18,082 nt of DNA, taken from JBEKIK01 sp050013075 (lineage in GTDB: Bacteria; Planctomycetota; Planctomycetia; Pirellulales; Thermoguttaceae). Location of the stretch: NCBI GenBank assembly GCA_050013075.1, contig JBEKFZ010000084.1, positions 1-18,082 of the forward strand. The letters run 5' to 3'. Of this stretch, positions 6,970 to 14,643 are shown one piece after another; position 1 is the stretch's first letter, and each line of letters starts with the position of its first letter. A model generated the notes under the pieces. The model was not told where the DNA came from. It ran no database searches and saw only the letters and a program-made list of their open reading frames with translations. Both the position numbers and the translations under genes were made by a program.

Positions 6970-9735
6970 TTCCCCGGTTTCATCCGATACGCGTTGAAAA
7001 TACCGCCCTACATCGCGGCGATATTGCATGGGCGTTTCGCCTTCGCTCGCGCCGGCGGCATTTCCGACGTTCTGATTTTCCATGGACGTGGACGCATCGG
7101 GATTCGCGCTTGGAACGGTCCCGGCCGAACGGGCGCTGGGATTCCAAAGCATATTCGCATTTTCCATCCATCCTTCGACTCCGCCGGCGATGGGCAAACC
7201 GCCGTATAGTCCGATCGGTGAGAATCCGCCCATGCCCAGGCCGCTCCCGTTTCCCGCGCCCATTCCGCCCAACAACTGTCCCAGGGTATTTCCCAAGCCA
7301 TCGCCCAACATGGGCTGGAAAAAGATGTGTCCTTCGCAATTTCCCTGCAATGGGCAGTTTCCATCGCATTTTTTGATGAATTGTTCCAATATATCGGCCG
7401 ATTTCTTGGCTTTTTCATAACCCCGCGTGGCGGCGAATTCCATCAAGGCCGATTCGGCCTGGGCCATGGTTTCCCCCGCCCCGCTGGCCCCCACGTCCTT
7501 GACGAATTTAGCGGCCGACTGACGCAGTTCTTCCAGATCGTCCGCATTGGGCAGGCGCTCGACGTGGTCTTCGACGTCGCTAAGGAGCGTGCCCAGGGCC
7601 TCGCGGATTTGTCGCTGCTCTTGTTCCATTTCACGCAATCGGGCCTTAAGCGCGGGATCGTCCTGGCCGTCGCGGCCTTTCAACGACGACAGGCGTTCGG
7701 CCAGGTCCCGCTGCCACTGGGCCAGGGCGATAAATCGCTGCTCATCGACCATCATGCGGAAAACCGCCTCCAGTTTCTCTAGGGGCATGGATACCAGTTG
7801 GTCGAACGACTTGCGCCTGGAAGATAATTGATCGGCCATGTTGCCCAGCTCTCCGGCCAGCTTCTCGTTGTGCATGCCCTTTAATTCTTCCAGTTTTTTT
7901 AGCTCCTTGGCCATTTCATCGGTCATTTGGACCATCTGATCCAGTTGCGGCGTAAAGTTCCTGTCGGCGTCGAATGGCAGTTTCTGTTTCGATATTTTTT
8001 CAATCGCCTCGGCCTGTTCCAGCATCAGCAGTTCCATGCGCCGCAGTTCTTCCCGGGTGTCCTCGCTGACGGTTTCCCCGGGCGGCTTCTTTTTGATTTT
8101 ATTCTGTAAGTCTTCGATTTCGCCGGCCATTTTTTCCAACCGCCGTTGGGCGGACTGGTATTTGGCCATCAGGGCCTCGATCCCCTTTTGCGAAAGCAAC
8201 ATTTGCTCGAACTCTTCCTGGGAAATAATGCGGACCGTAGCCACCGTGCTTTCGGCGCCTTTCGCGCCCGCCGGATCGTTGTCCTCCACGCGCCCGAAAA
8301 GTTTGATCTCATCGCCCGGTTGCAATCCATAACTCGCCAGCGGCAGTTGGAAAGGAGCGTCGGCACGGCGCGGCGGGCGCGACGGCAGGCCGACGGCCTT
8401 GGGCAGATATCTGGACTCGTTCAGGTTGCGGAACAGTTCCAGGCGCGTTATGCCGCAGTCGTCTTCGGCCGAGAGGGCCACCGGCAAAACGGCATTGGGC
8501 GTGGCCAAGGACATCTTTGGCGGCTGGGTCAAACGGATGAAAGGACGCTCGTCGGCCAGCAGGGTTATGCCGCCGGAAAACGATTCTTCCGACGTCTGGC
8601 CGTCGACGTCGATGACACGGCACTCGAACTTGCCGTCGGAGGAGATTTCAAACTCGCCCCCCGCCTCCTGGGCGCCGGAACTAATCGGTTTCATGGGCAT
8701 AACAGCTTTTTTCCCGCGGGCGGATATTTCCATGTTGCCGCCCATGAGCGGCCGGTTGCTGCGGATCGAGACCCGGACCTGAGTGCCCGGCAGTCCGGCC
8801 ACGCCTTCCTTGGGCATGGGCCCTTCGTAGGGCGGACGGTTGGCGTAATCCGGCGATGCGATCCGCAAACGCGCGTTTTCGATTCGCGGCAGTGTGATTA
8901 CCCGGATGCGATATTTTTCGCTCCGTGCGCGGTTTGCACGAACGAAGTAGTCGGCCGGTTCCGTGACTTTGGCCAGAACGGTGCGCCATGCCCCGCCGGG
9001 CTCGGGAAACATGGGCAAAGGCGATTCTTGACCTCGCCCGCTGTCGATCACCAGTTCGGCCTGATCGACCGAAGGGCCGATTGTCCTGGCCCGGATTTCC
9101 AGTTCCTTGCCATAGATCACCGGGACGTTGCCCGGCGTCACTTCGAACCGCGTGGGAGAATACGGCGGCACGTCGTTAAAAGGGCGAAAGAAACGGTTCC
9201 ATTGGGTTTGCACCAATCCGGGCAGGCAAACCGCGGCCACGCCCACCAAACTCATCATCAACGTGAATATAGTCAGGGATCGGCGCAGCGTCCTTAGCGG
9301 CACGGCTTGCGAAGGCGACACCCGATGGGCAACCTCCGCCGCGTGAGAGACGGCCCTCCGGGCCAAGCCCGCGGTCAGTTCCGAAGATTGATCCGCGCCC
9401 ATTCGGCTGAGGTTTTTGTCGAGTTCCACGCCGGTCAGTACGACCCCGCCGGAACCTGTCGCCCGATCCAATCGCCGCGCAAGCGCCTTATCGCGGCTGA
9501 AACGGAGGGCCTTTTCCACCAAAAGTGCAACTAGAACCGTCCCTGTTACCCCGGCGGCCCAGAGCAGAGCCACCCGCCACTCAGCAGAAAGTTCCCATAG
9601 CAAATCCAACCAAACGCCGATCAGCAATACCGCCAAGGCCGCTTCCATCGCCCAAACGATTCCGGCGGTCCACCCCACGGCCAGCACCCGCCGCCGCACG
9701 CGGCTAAGACATGTTTGAAGCGAAAGGTTAGTCAT
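6958..9735 (-). CDS. Large DUF4175-type membrane coiled-coil protein
   Basis: A 925-residue inner-membrane protein. Three hydrophobic segments (about 20-45, 53-75 and 153-175) precede a large extracytoplasmic part. Residues about 190-500 look beta-rich with Ig-like strands (RFEVTPGNVPVIYGKELEIRARTIGP, ENARLRIASPDY). Residues about 505-780 are long charged helices with strong coiled-coil character (for example LEKMAGEIEDLQNKIKKK and LREMEQEQRQIREAL). Then come a cysteine cluster (C790, C794, C800, H803), a Gly/Met-rich low-complexity stretch (about 809-850) and a C-terminal YRRDVGRYFQRV motif. The layout resembles DUF4175-type proteins found next to MoxR/vWA genes; I assign it by architecture and have not confirmed the domain. 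AAGGAG at 9743-9748 lies 7 nt before the ATG. The gene follows the second vWA gene by 39 bp. Inferred role: membrane-anchored scaffold or substrate-interaction partner of the MoxR/vWA module. Confidence 0.8.
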   Translation of the reverse strand: MTNLSLQTCLSRVRRRVLAVGWTAGIVWAMEAALAVLLIGVWLDLLWELSAEWRVALLWAAGVTGTVLVALLVEKALRFSRDKALARRLDRATGSGGVVLTGVELDKNLSRMGADQSSELTAGLARRAVSHAAEVAHRVSPSQAVPLRTLRRSLTIFTLMMSLVGVAAVCLPGLVQTQWNRFFRPFNDVPPYSPTRFEVTPGNVPVIYGKELEIRARTIGPSVDQAELVIDSGRGQESPLPMFPEPGGAWRTVLAKVTEPADYFVRANRARSEKYRIRVITLPRIENARLRIASPDYANRPPYEGPMPKEGVAGLPGTQVRVSIRSNRPLMGGNMEISARGKKAVMPMKPISSGAQEAGGEFEISSDGKFECRVIDVDGQTSEESFSGGITLLADERPFIRLTQPPKMSLATPNAVLPVALSAEDDCGITRLELFRNLNESRYLPKAVGLPSRPPRRADAPFQLPLASYGLQPGDEIKLFGRVEDNDPAGAKGAESTVATVRIISQEEFEQMLLSQKGIEALMAKYQSAQRRLEKMAGEIEDLQNKIKKKPPGETVSEDTREELRRMELLMLEQAEAIEKISKQKLPFDADRNFTPQLDQMVQMTDEMAKELKKLEELKGMHNEKLAGELGNMADQLSSRRKSFDQLVSMPLEKLEAVFRMMVDEQRFIALAQWQRDLAERLSSLKGRDGQDDPALKARLREMEQEQRQIREALGTLLSDVEDHVERLPNADDLEELRQSAAKFVKDVGASGAGETMAQAESALMEFAATRGYEKAKKSADILEQFIKKCDGNCPLQGNCEGHIFFQPMLGDGLGNTLGQLLGGMGAGNGSGLGMGGFSPIGLYGGLPIAGGVEGWMENANMLWNPSARSAGTVPSANPDASTSMENQNVGNAAGASEGETPMQYRRDVGRYFQRVSDETGEVYH

Positions 9736-9774
9736 TTTTCCACTCCTTCGCCAGACAGGAATGTCCGGCCTCCT

Positions 9775-12114
9775 TTACACTAATCCGCCGTGGCGGCGAT
9801 AACCCCAGGCGGCAGCCCAAAGTCCGAACGCCCCCAACAGCACCCACCAGCGGTCCCAGGCCGTGGTCTGTGCGGTGCGCGTGGGCCGGCTTTGACTTAG
9901 ATGCCGCTCGAATTGCCGGGCCAGCATCTTGGGATCGACGTTTTCCAAAACCGCTCCGCCGCTTTGATCGGCCAGGAATTTCATCAAGTTCGGCTGCGCG
10001 CGGACGTCCAATCGCTCGGCCAGGTTGCCTTGCACGTCGAAATCGACCATGCCCGAAATTTCGTTTTTCTCGATGCCGGCCACGCGGGCTGAATAATGTC
10101 CCTCGGGCAACCGTCCCCAGGAAACGTAATACTGTCCGGGATAATTTCCCCGCGGCACGCAGGCGGTCAACCTCGGCCGATCAAGGGCCGTGCCGCTTAA
10201 CTCGACCTGAGGCGCATCGCCGGACCACTGCCGGATGAGCAAATTCGCCGAAACGTTTTCATCGCTGCTAAAGGCCGCTTTATCGGTCCGCAGGGCCAGC
10301 CGTTGCGAAGGCAACAAGCCCATGTTTGCCGCCAGCCAACGGACCAGACTCCGCCAGAGCGTGGCGTAAATTTCGGCGGTTTGTTGTTTTTCGGGCGGAA
10401 GAAAGGCCCAGCGCCACATGCCGGCCCCTTCGATCGCCACCACCCGGCCGTTGCCCACCGGCTGGTAGGAAATCACCGGCGCGGCCTCGCCTCCAGCGCC
10501 CGATGCGCCCGTGGCCAGCACCACGGCCAGGGCCTTGGTCGATTCGCCCCGGGCCGTGGCGGCCAAGGATGGCAAATCGGCCAACGGATCGCTTCCATCC
10601 GCGGCGGATGGCAGCCATCGAAGTGCCTGGCCGGCACCGGTCAGTTGCACGTGGAATCGCGTCTCGGCCGCGGGTGTCCAGCGCAAAGGCATCAATTCGC
10701 CCAAACGCTGGCCGATCTGCGACGAGGGCGGTCCGCGAAAACACACCAGCGACCCTTCGTCCTCGCTGAGCCATTTTTTCAATTTCACCAAGGCGTCCTC
10801 GGTTAAAAAGATTTCCGCCCCGCGCCCGAGGATCACAATCTGGTACGAGGCCAGCGATTGGGCGTCGGACAGAAATTTTCCCGCGTCCTTTTCGATGGTC
10901 CATTGGTCGGATGGCCGTGGGTTGGTCTCGTCGGAGTTCGGCGCGGCGGGAGATTTTTCCGCACCCGGATTCTTTCCCGAATCGTCATCGGCCTTTTCAT
11001 GAGTGCCACTGGCTTTGCCAGTGGGCACCGCGAGCCGGGGGATCTTTCGCTGCAAAAGTCTGCCCTCGGCAAGCTGCACTACAGTGACCAGTTCGATGGA
11101 TTGGTCCATGGACAACGTTCGCACCAGGAACTTGGTGTCCCAATATGGTTTGCCTTCCAGCAACAACACCCGGACCGGCTGATCGACCACCCGCAACAAC
11201 AACGAAGCCGTGTTGTTCGCCGGGGTCACTTCCCAGGAAAAAGGCTCGGCGCGGACTTCATAGCGGTACAGGCCGTTGGTTTTGTGAGCGACGTAAAACA
11301 CGTCTTCCGCCGTGTCGTCGGCCTTGAGATTCACGGCGTGTTTTTCCACGGACTTGCCGTCCGCCACAAGCGAAAGTTCCACGCGCGAAGCCCTTGATCC
11401 GCGCTGCCGGACGTTGACCGTCACCGGAACCCTCTGGCCGATAAACGCCAATTCCTGCGGCTGTTGCAAGGCGACTTCTATATCTTGAACTCCGGCCTGG
11501 CCGCCAAAAGTTTTGACAAACAGCGGGGCGTCCACGGCCTTGGCTTTGGCAGCGCTGCGGCGCAGGCGTTCGGTTCCGCCCTGGGCGTTGTGGATGCCGT
11601 CGCTCAGCAAAACAATCGCCTGTCCCTGGGAGCGATCGCCGGATAGGGCTTCCTCGATCGCGGCGGCAACGTCGGTCGCCGCGCCATCGTGCTTTTCGCC
11701 GATTATGGTTTCGGCCGAAGATAGCGACGAACCTTCGGCAAACGAGCGGATGCAAACTTCGTAACGATCGCCCAGTTCCTTGGCCGTTTTTGCGGCCATC
11801 GCCGCGGCCGCCTGGAATCGAGTTTGGCCCTCGCCGGCATCAGGCACGCCCATGCTGGCCGAGCGGTCGACCAGCACCGTGAGCAAGGGCTTTCCGGGCG
11901 GCGGCGGGATCCGCTCCTGCCAGGTAGGATTCAATAAAATCACAAGCGGCGCGATCACGGCCGCCGACATCAGCGCCACCACGAACCACCAGCGACCGCC
12001 CGGCACACGATTCCGTCCGGAAACCGCGTACCAGGCCAGAAGCCCGGCGGCGGCCAGCGCCATCGTGGTCCAAACCGACCAGGGAATGTAAGGATCAAAG
12101 GCAAGCGATTTCAT
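9775..12114 (-). CDS. Membrane vWA protein with GATase-like domain
   Basis: A 779-residue protein with two N-terminal membrane segments (about 12-31 and 43-62), a vWA domain (about 76-205), a central region that begins VRVLLLEGKPYWDTKFL (314-330) and resembles a class I glutamine-amidotransferase-like fold, and one C-terminal membrane segment (about 752-770). The metal-ion-dependent adhesion site looks intact: D83, S85, S87, T147 and D172 (LLSDGIHN). vWA proteins of this kind are partners of MoxR ATPases. Residues about 363-405, within the GATase-like region, are a low-complexity linker, part of which is encoded by a palindrome (11003-11028). No Shine-Dalgarno sequence precedes the ATG; the upstream bases are A/T-rich (tttatataaa). 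The hydrophobic N-terminus still makes this the best start. The gap to the upstream BatA-like gene is 128 bp and holds a double hairpin. Confidence 0.87.
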   Translation of the reverse strand: MKSLAFDPYIPWSVWTTMALAAAGLLAWYAVSGRNRVPGGRWWFVVALMSAAVIAPLVILLNPTWQERIPPPPGKPLLTVLVDRSASMGVPDAGEGQTRFQAAAAMAAKTAKELGDRYEVCIRSFAEGSSLSSAETIIGEKHDGAATDVAAAIEEALSGDRSQGQAIVLLSDGIHNAQGGTERLRRSAAKAKAVDAPLFVKTFGGQAGVQDIEVALQQPQELAFIGQRVPVTVNVRQRGSRASRVELSLVADGKSVEKHAVNLKADDTAEDVFYVAHKTNGLYRYEVRAEPFSWEVTPANNTASLLLRVVDQPVRVLLLEGKPYWDTKFLVRTLSMDQSIELVTVVQLAEGRLLQRKIPRLAVPTGKASGTHEKADDDSGKNPGAEKSPAAPNSDETNPRPSDQWTIEKDAGKFLSDAQSLASYQIVILGRGAEIFLTEDALVKLKKWLSEDEGSLVCFRGPPSSQIGQRLGELMPLRWTPAAETRFHVQLTGAGQALRWLPSAADGSDPLADLPSLAATARGESTKALAVVLATGASGAGGEAAPVISYQPVGNGRVVAIEGAGMWRWAFLPPEKQQTAEIYATLWRSLVRWLAANMGLLPSQRLALRTDKAAFSSDENVSANLLIRQWSGDAPQVELSGTALDRPRLTACVPRGNYPGQYYVSWGRLPEGHYSARVAGIEKNEISGMVDFDVQGNLAERLDVRAQPNLMKFLADQSGGAVLENVDPKMLARQFERHLSQSRPTRTAQTTAWDRWWVLLGAFGLWAAAWGYRRHGGLV
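11003..11028. repeat. REP-like palindrome inside the vWA coding sequence
   Basis: Arms GTGCCACTGGC (11003-11013) and GCCAGTGGGCAC (11017-11028) pair around TTT with one bulged base. The element falls in frame in codons for roughly residues 363-370 of the vWA protein, at the start of its low-complexity linker. This suggests that a mobile intergenic-type palindrome was tolerated inside a gene. Confidence 0.75.
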
Positions 12115-12138
12115 TTTATATAAATGTCGTAAAAGAAA

Positions 12139-12192
12139 TCAGAGCCGGGGCGTGTCGCCCCGGCAATCCGGGCCGACACGGCCCGGCTCTGA
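12139..12192. repeat. Double-hairpin inverted repeat between two vWA genes
   Basis: Two 25-bp arms (12139-12163 and 12168-12192) are complementary except at two positions and are separated by CAAT. Each arm is itself a perfect 8-bp hairpin: CCGGGGCG-TGT-CGCCCCGG on the left and CCGGGCCG-ACA-CGGCCCGG on the right. TCAGAG and CTCTGA close the base. It occupies the 128-bp gap between the co-directional BatA-like and vWA genes. No U-run follows on the operon strand. Likely a BIME/REP-like element; it could also stabilise or attenuate the transcript. Confidence 0.85.
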
Positions 12193-12242
12193 GGTAAAAA
12201 CACAACATTATTTAACTGAGACTCAATAGCCATCTCATTTTC

Positions 12243-14360
12243 TCACGAGCGAAATACCAGTAAAGCCGATGTTTCTCCCAACATGCAAACCACGCACGCC
12301 GCGGCAAACCACCACCAAAAATCATCGTGGCGCGGGCCGTTGGCCTCGGCCCCGCGGAATACGATATTCCGGCCCGCTCCCAACCGGCCGGTCAACACCT
12401 CGGGCTTTATGCCCTCCAATTGGCTTTCCTCCGGCGGAATGTGAACGGCCAGGGAAAACACCGTGGCGTCGCCGCGCCGAACGCGATACACTCCGGGTCT
12501 GCTCGGCGATGGCCAGCGCCAGGCCGTGGACACCGCCTCATCGACCAGTTCGCCCCGGGCGTTTGCATCGGTTTCCGCGCCGAGTGTTTCCGGCCCGACT
12601 ACCCGCAAACCGACCGACGGTCCGGCGTCGGCGGGCAACTGCGCGGCCAACGGCTCGCCGCAAAAGGCCGAATCGATCCCGCGCCCGCGGTCCAACATCT
12701 GCGCAACCAGTTCGTTGAGCATGGGCACGAAGGCCGAGGTCCTGGGCAGATTCGATGCGCCCAGGTCGGCGTTTATAACGGCCATGGCTCCGGCGTCGGA
12801 CGAGGTGATCACCACTCCCGCCGATCCGTCGTTGTAAGTTGCCAGGATGTCGTTTTCCAGGCCGTTTTCCAGGCGTCTGGACGCCAATCCGCCCGTGAAG
12901 CGCAGCCGGCCCAGGACCGCGGTTAAATTATCGCCGAACACGCGAAAAACCGGATTTTCGCGCCGCACCGAAGTGTAGAACAAATCGCGGCGGATTTGCC
13001 CGGACGGCGGCGGGGCGAACTCGATGGGCATTTGCAAACCGCTGCCCGCAAGCTCCGATAGCTTCTTCAAATTCGTGGCGTCGATCAACTCGCTCGCCAC
13101 GTAAAGGATCGGACGCCCGCGGCGCATCAATCCGGCCAAAAGCCTGCCGGTCTCATCCGAAAGTCGGCCCGGATGGTCCAGCAGGATCAGATCGGCCGGG
13201 GCCAATGCCGCCTGGTCCGCCGCCGACGGGTCCAAACGCAGCACCGTGGCCGACGCCTTTTCCTTCATCTGCCCGTCCGGAACCAATGCACATTCCAGAA
13301 AATGGCTGGACGAGGGGCGCTGGGTTGCCGGCTGGCGGGTCAAAATCGCGTATGTCGGCTTGGGCCGGACGTGAATGACAAAGGGATAAACGTTGTCGGC
13401 GCCCAGGGCGTCGTCGATTCCCACAAGCCGCGCCTCGCCCGATTGCCATCCCGCGCCGCGAATGTCGATTTCCTCGGTCAGAGTGGTTGATTGCCCGGCC
13501 GGACACATCCCGGAAATCCGCCGGCTCGCGTCGCCCAGGACAACTTCCACGCTTACTTTCCGGGCAAGCGGCGAGTAGTTGCCCACTTCGATTTCCAATT
13601 GCACGTTGCCCGAGGTGGATCGCGCGGTTTGCCCTTCCACGCGCAGAATCGCAAAATTAGGCAACGTCTTAGCGGGTGCGGTCGATTCCAATTGGATTTG
13701 CGTATCGGCGGGCAGGACGGAGAAATCGGCCTTGGTCCAACTGGAGCGTTGAAAATCGCTGACCACCACCAATTCCCGCCGCCGCCGGTCGCCGGCCGAG
13801 GCAGGCGCCAACATCCGGGCTGAAAGATCCAGCGCCCGGGCAACGTCCAGGCGTTGCGGCAATGCGCGGCATCGGGCCAACTCCTCGCGCAAGGCCTCGA
13901 AATTGGTCGAGGGGCCGTCGAAAACCGCCTCCGCCCGCGCGCCGGCAACGATCAGATTGGCCGCCAGTCCGCTCCGGTAGCGCAAATAATTGGCCGCCAT
14001 GGTCCGCCCGCGCTCGATCTGCTCGACCGCGCCGTCCGCCGCGCCCATGCTCTGACTTACGTCCAGGATCACGAGGCGGACCGCGTCGCCTACTTGAACG
14101 TCGGATATCAACGAACGGTTTCCCCATTGCGGCCGGGCCACCGCCAAGGCAATGAGCAACACGGCCAGCGTACGCAATGCCAGCAGTAAAATATCTCGAA
14201 ACCGATGCCAACTGCGGCGCTGGCGCACGGCCTCGCGTACGAATCGCAGGGTCGAGAGGGGCATCCGCATCGGGCGCGGACGGGTAAGAAAGTGAATCGC
14301 CGTCGGCACACCCACCGCCAACACCCCCATCACAATCGCCCAGGGATGCAGAAATGTCAT
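12243..14360 (-). CDS. BatA-like membrane vWA protein
   Basis: A 705-residue membrane protein. Residues 1-80 are the BatA/aerotolerance N-terminal domain: a first membrane segment (5-25), FLTRPRPMRMPLSTLRFVREA, and a second membrane segment (57-77). The vWA domain follows from about residue 94, with MIDAS motif D100-V-S102-Q-S104 and a later SDF (Asp202). The expected Thr in the middle MIDAS loop is not seen (RLDVARAL around 170-177), so metal binding may be altered. Residues about 330-420 and onward (YAILTRQ, LILLDHPGRLSDETGRLL) resemble the GATase-like domain of the next protein, and residues about 681-702 are a C-terminal membrane segment. Such proteins pair with MoxR ATPases; here the moxR and DUF58 genes are directly upstream, after a 283-bp repeat-filled gap. 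The ribosome site is weak (CGAGAAG, 14364-14370). Confidence 0.87.
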   Translation of the reverse strand: MTFLHPWAIVMGVLAVGVPTAIHFLTRPRPMRMPLSTLRFVREAVRQRRSWHRFRDILLLALRTLAVLLIALAVARPQWGNRSLISDVQVGDAVRLVILDVSQSMGAADGAVEQIERGRTMAANYLRYRSGLAANLIVAGARAEAVFDGPSTNFEALREELARCRALPQRLDVARALDLSARMLAPASAGDRRRRELVVVSDFQRSSWTKADFSVLPADTQIQLESTAPAKTLPNFAILRVEGQTARSTSGNVQLEIEVGNYSPLARKVSVEVVLGDASRRISGMCPAGQSTTLTEEIDIRGAGWQSGEARLVGIDDALGADNVYPFVIHVRPKPTYAILTRQPATQRPSSSHFLECALVPDGQMKEKASATVLRLDPSAADQAALAPADLILLDHPGRLSDETGRLLAGLMRRGRPILYVASELIDATNLKKLSELAGSGLQMPIEFAPPPSGQIRRDLFYTSVRRENPVFRVFGDNLTAVLGRLRFTGGLASRRLENGLENDILATYNDGSAGVVITSSDAGAMAVINADLGASNLPRTSAFVPMLNELVAQMLDRGRGIDSAFCGEPLAAQLPADAGPSVGLRVVGPETLGAETDANARGELVDEAVSTAWRWPSPSRPGVYRVRRGDATVFSLAVHIPPEESQLEGIKPEVLTGRLGAGRNIVFRGAEANGPRHDDFWWWFAAACVVCMLGETSALLVFRS

Positions 14361-14465
14361 ATACTTCTCGTTAATGAATCGAAAATCGCATTGCTATTGC
14401 GTCAATCATCCTAGCGCGGCTTACGGTTGCAACTAAAAAACTTATGGTAGTTGGCAAGTAGTAGG

Positions 14466-14528
14466 TGGTTATCAGTTTTCGGTTTACAGTTTTCAGTTCT
14501 ACGTTCTGCATTCTGCATTCCTCGTTCC
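14466..14528. repeat. Degenerate heptameric repeat array, left copy
   Basis: Sequence with a 7-base period: units such as cagtttt (14473 and 14487), cagttct (14494) and ttctgca (14504 and 14511), running on into the following hairpin. About eight heptads are recognisable, the two ttctgca copies being exact. It resembles short tandemly repeated heptamers known from cyanobacteria in form, not demonstrably in origin. It lies in the gap between the DUF58 and BatA-like genes. Confidence 0.6.
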
Positions 14529-14548
14529 CACGGTCCTCCGTGGGAACG
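14523..14548. repeat. REP-like hairpin F (GTTCCCACG family)
   Basis: Arms CGTTCCCACGG (14523-14533) and CCGTGGGAACG (14538-14548) form a perfect 11-bp stem with a TCCT loop. Its arm core GTTCCCACG is shared with the hairpin at 14602-14626, so the pair forms a two-member REP-like cluster in this 283-bp gap. Confidence 0.85.
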
Positions 14549-14568
14549 CATTAACCGCAACGCCTGTC

Positions 14569-14586
14569 ATCGCTAAAAAAAGCGAT
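14569..14586. repeat. Short hairpin with A6 loop
   Basis: ATCGCT (14569-14574), six A residues and AGCGAT (14581-14586) form a 6-bp stem between the two GTTCCCACG hairpins. The three hairpins in a row could form one structured RNA region in the operon transcript. It is short enough that chance cannot be excluded. Confidence 0.45.
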
Positions 14587-14601
14587 ACATCGGCGAAATT
14601 G

Positions 14602-14626
14602 GGTTCCCACGCGGAGCGTGGGAACC
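14602..14626. repeat. REP-like hairpin H (GTTCCCACG family)
   Basis: Arms GGTTCCCACGC (14602-14612) and GCGTGGGAACC (14616-14626) form a perfect 11-bp stem with a GGA loop, 18 bp from the DUF58 stop codon. The arms are related to those at 14523-14548. GTTCCCACG...CGTGGGAAC palindromes are, from memory, widely dispersed in many bacterial genomes. Confidence 0.85.
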
Positions 14627-14643
14627 AGGACTTGGGTTATCGG

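Noticed and set aside
8146..9297. Plus-strand frame of 383 codons opposite the coiled-coil gene
   Set aside because: Low-complexity antisense product; the minus-strand protein has membrane segments and a good start.
14361..14643. CRISPR-like array because of repeated palindromes
   Set aside because: Only two related hairpins with unequal flanks; no regular spacers and no cas genes.
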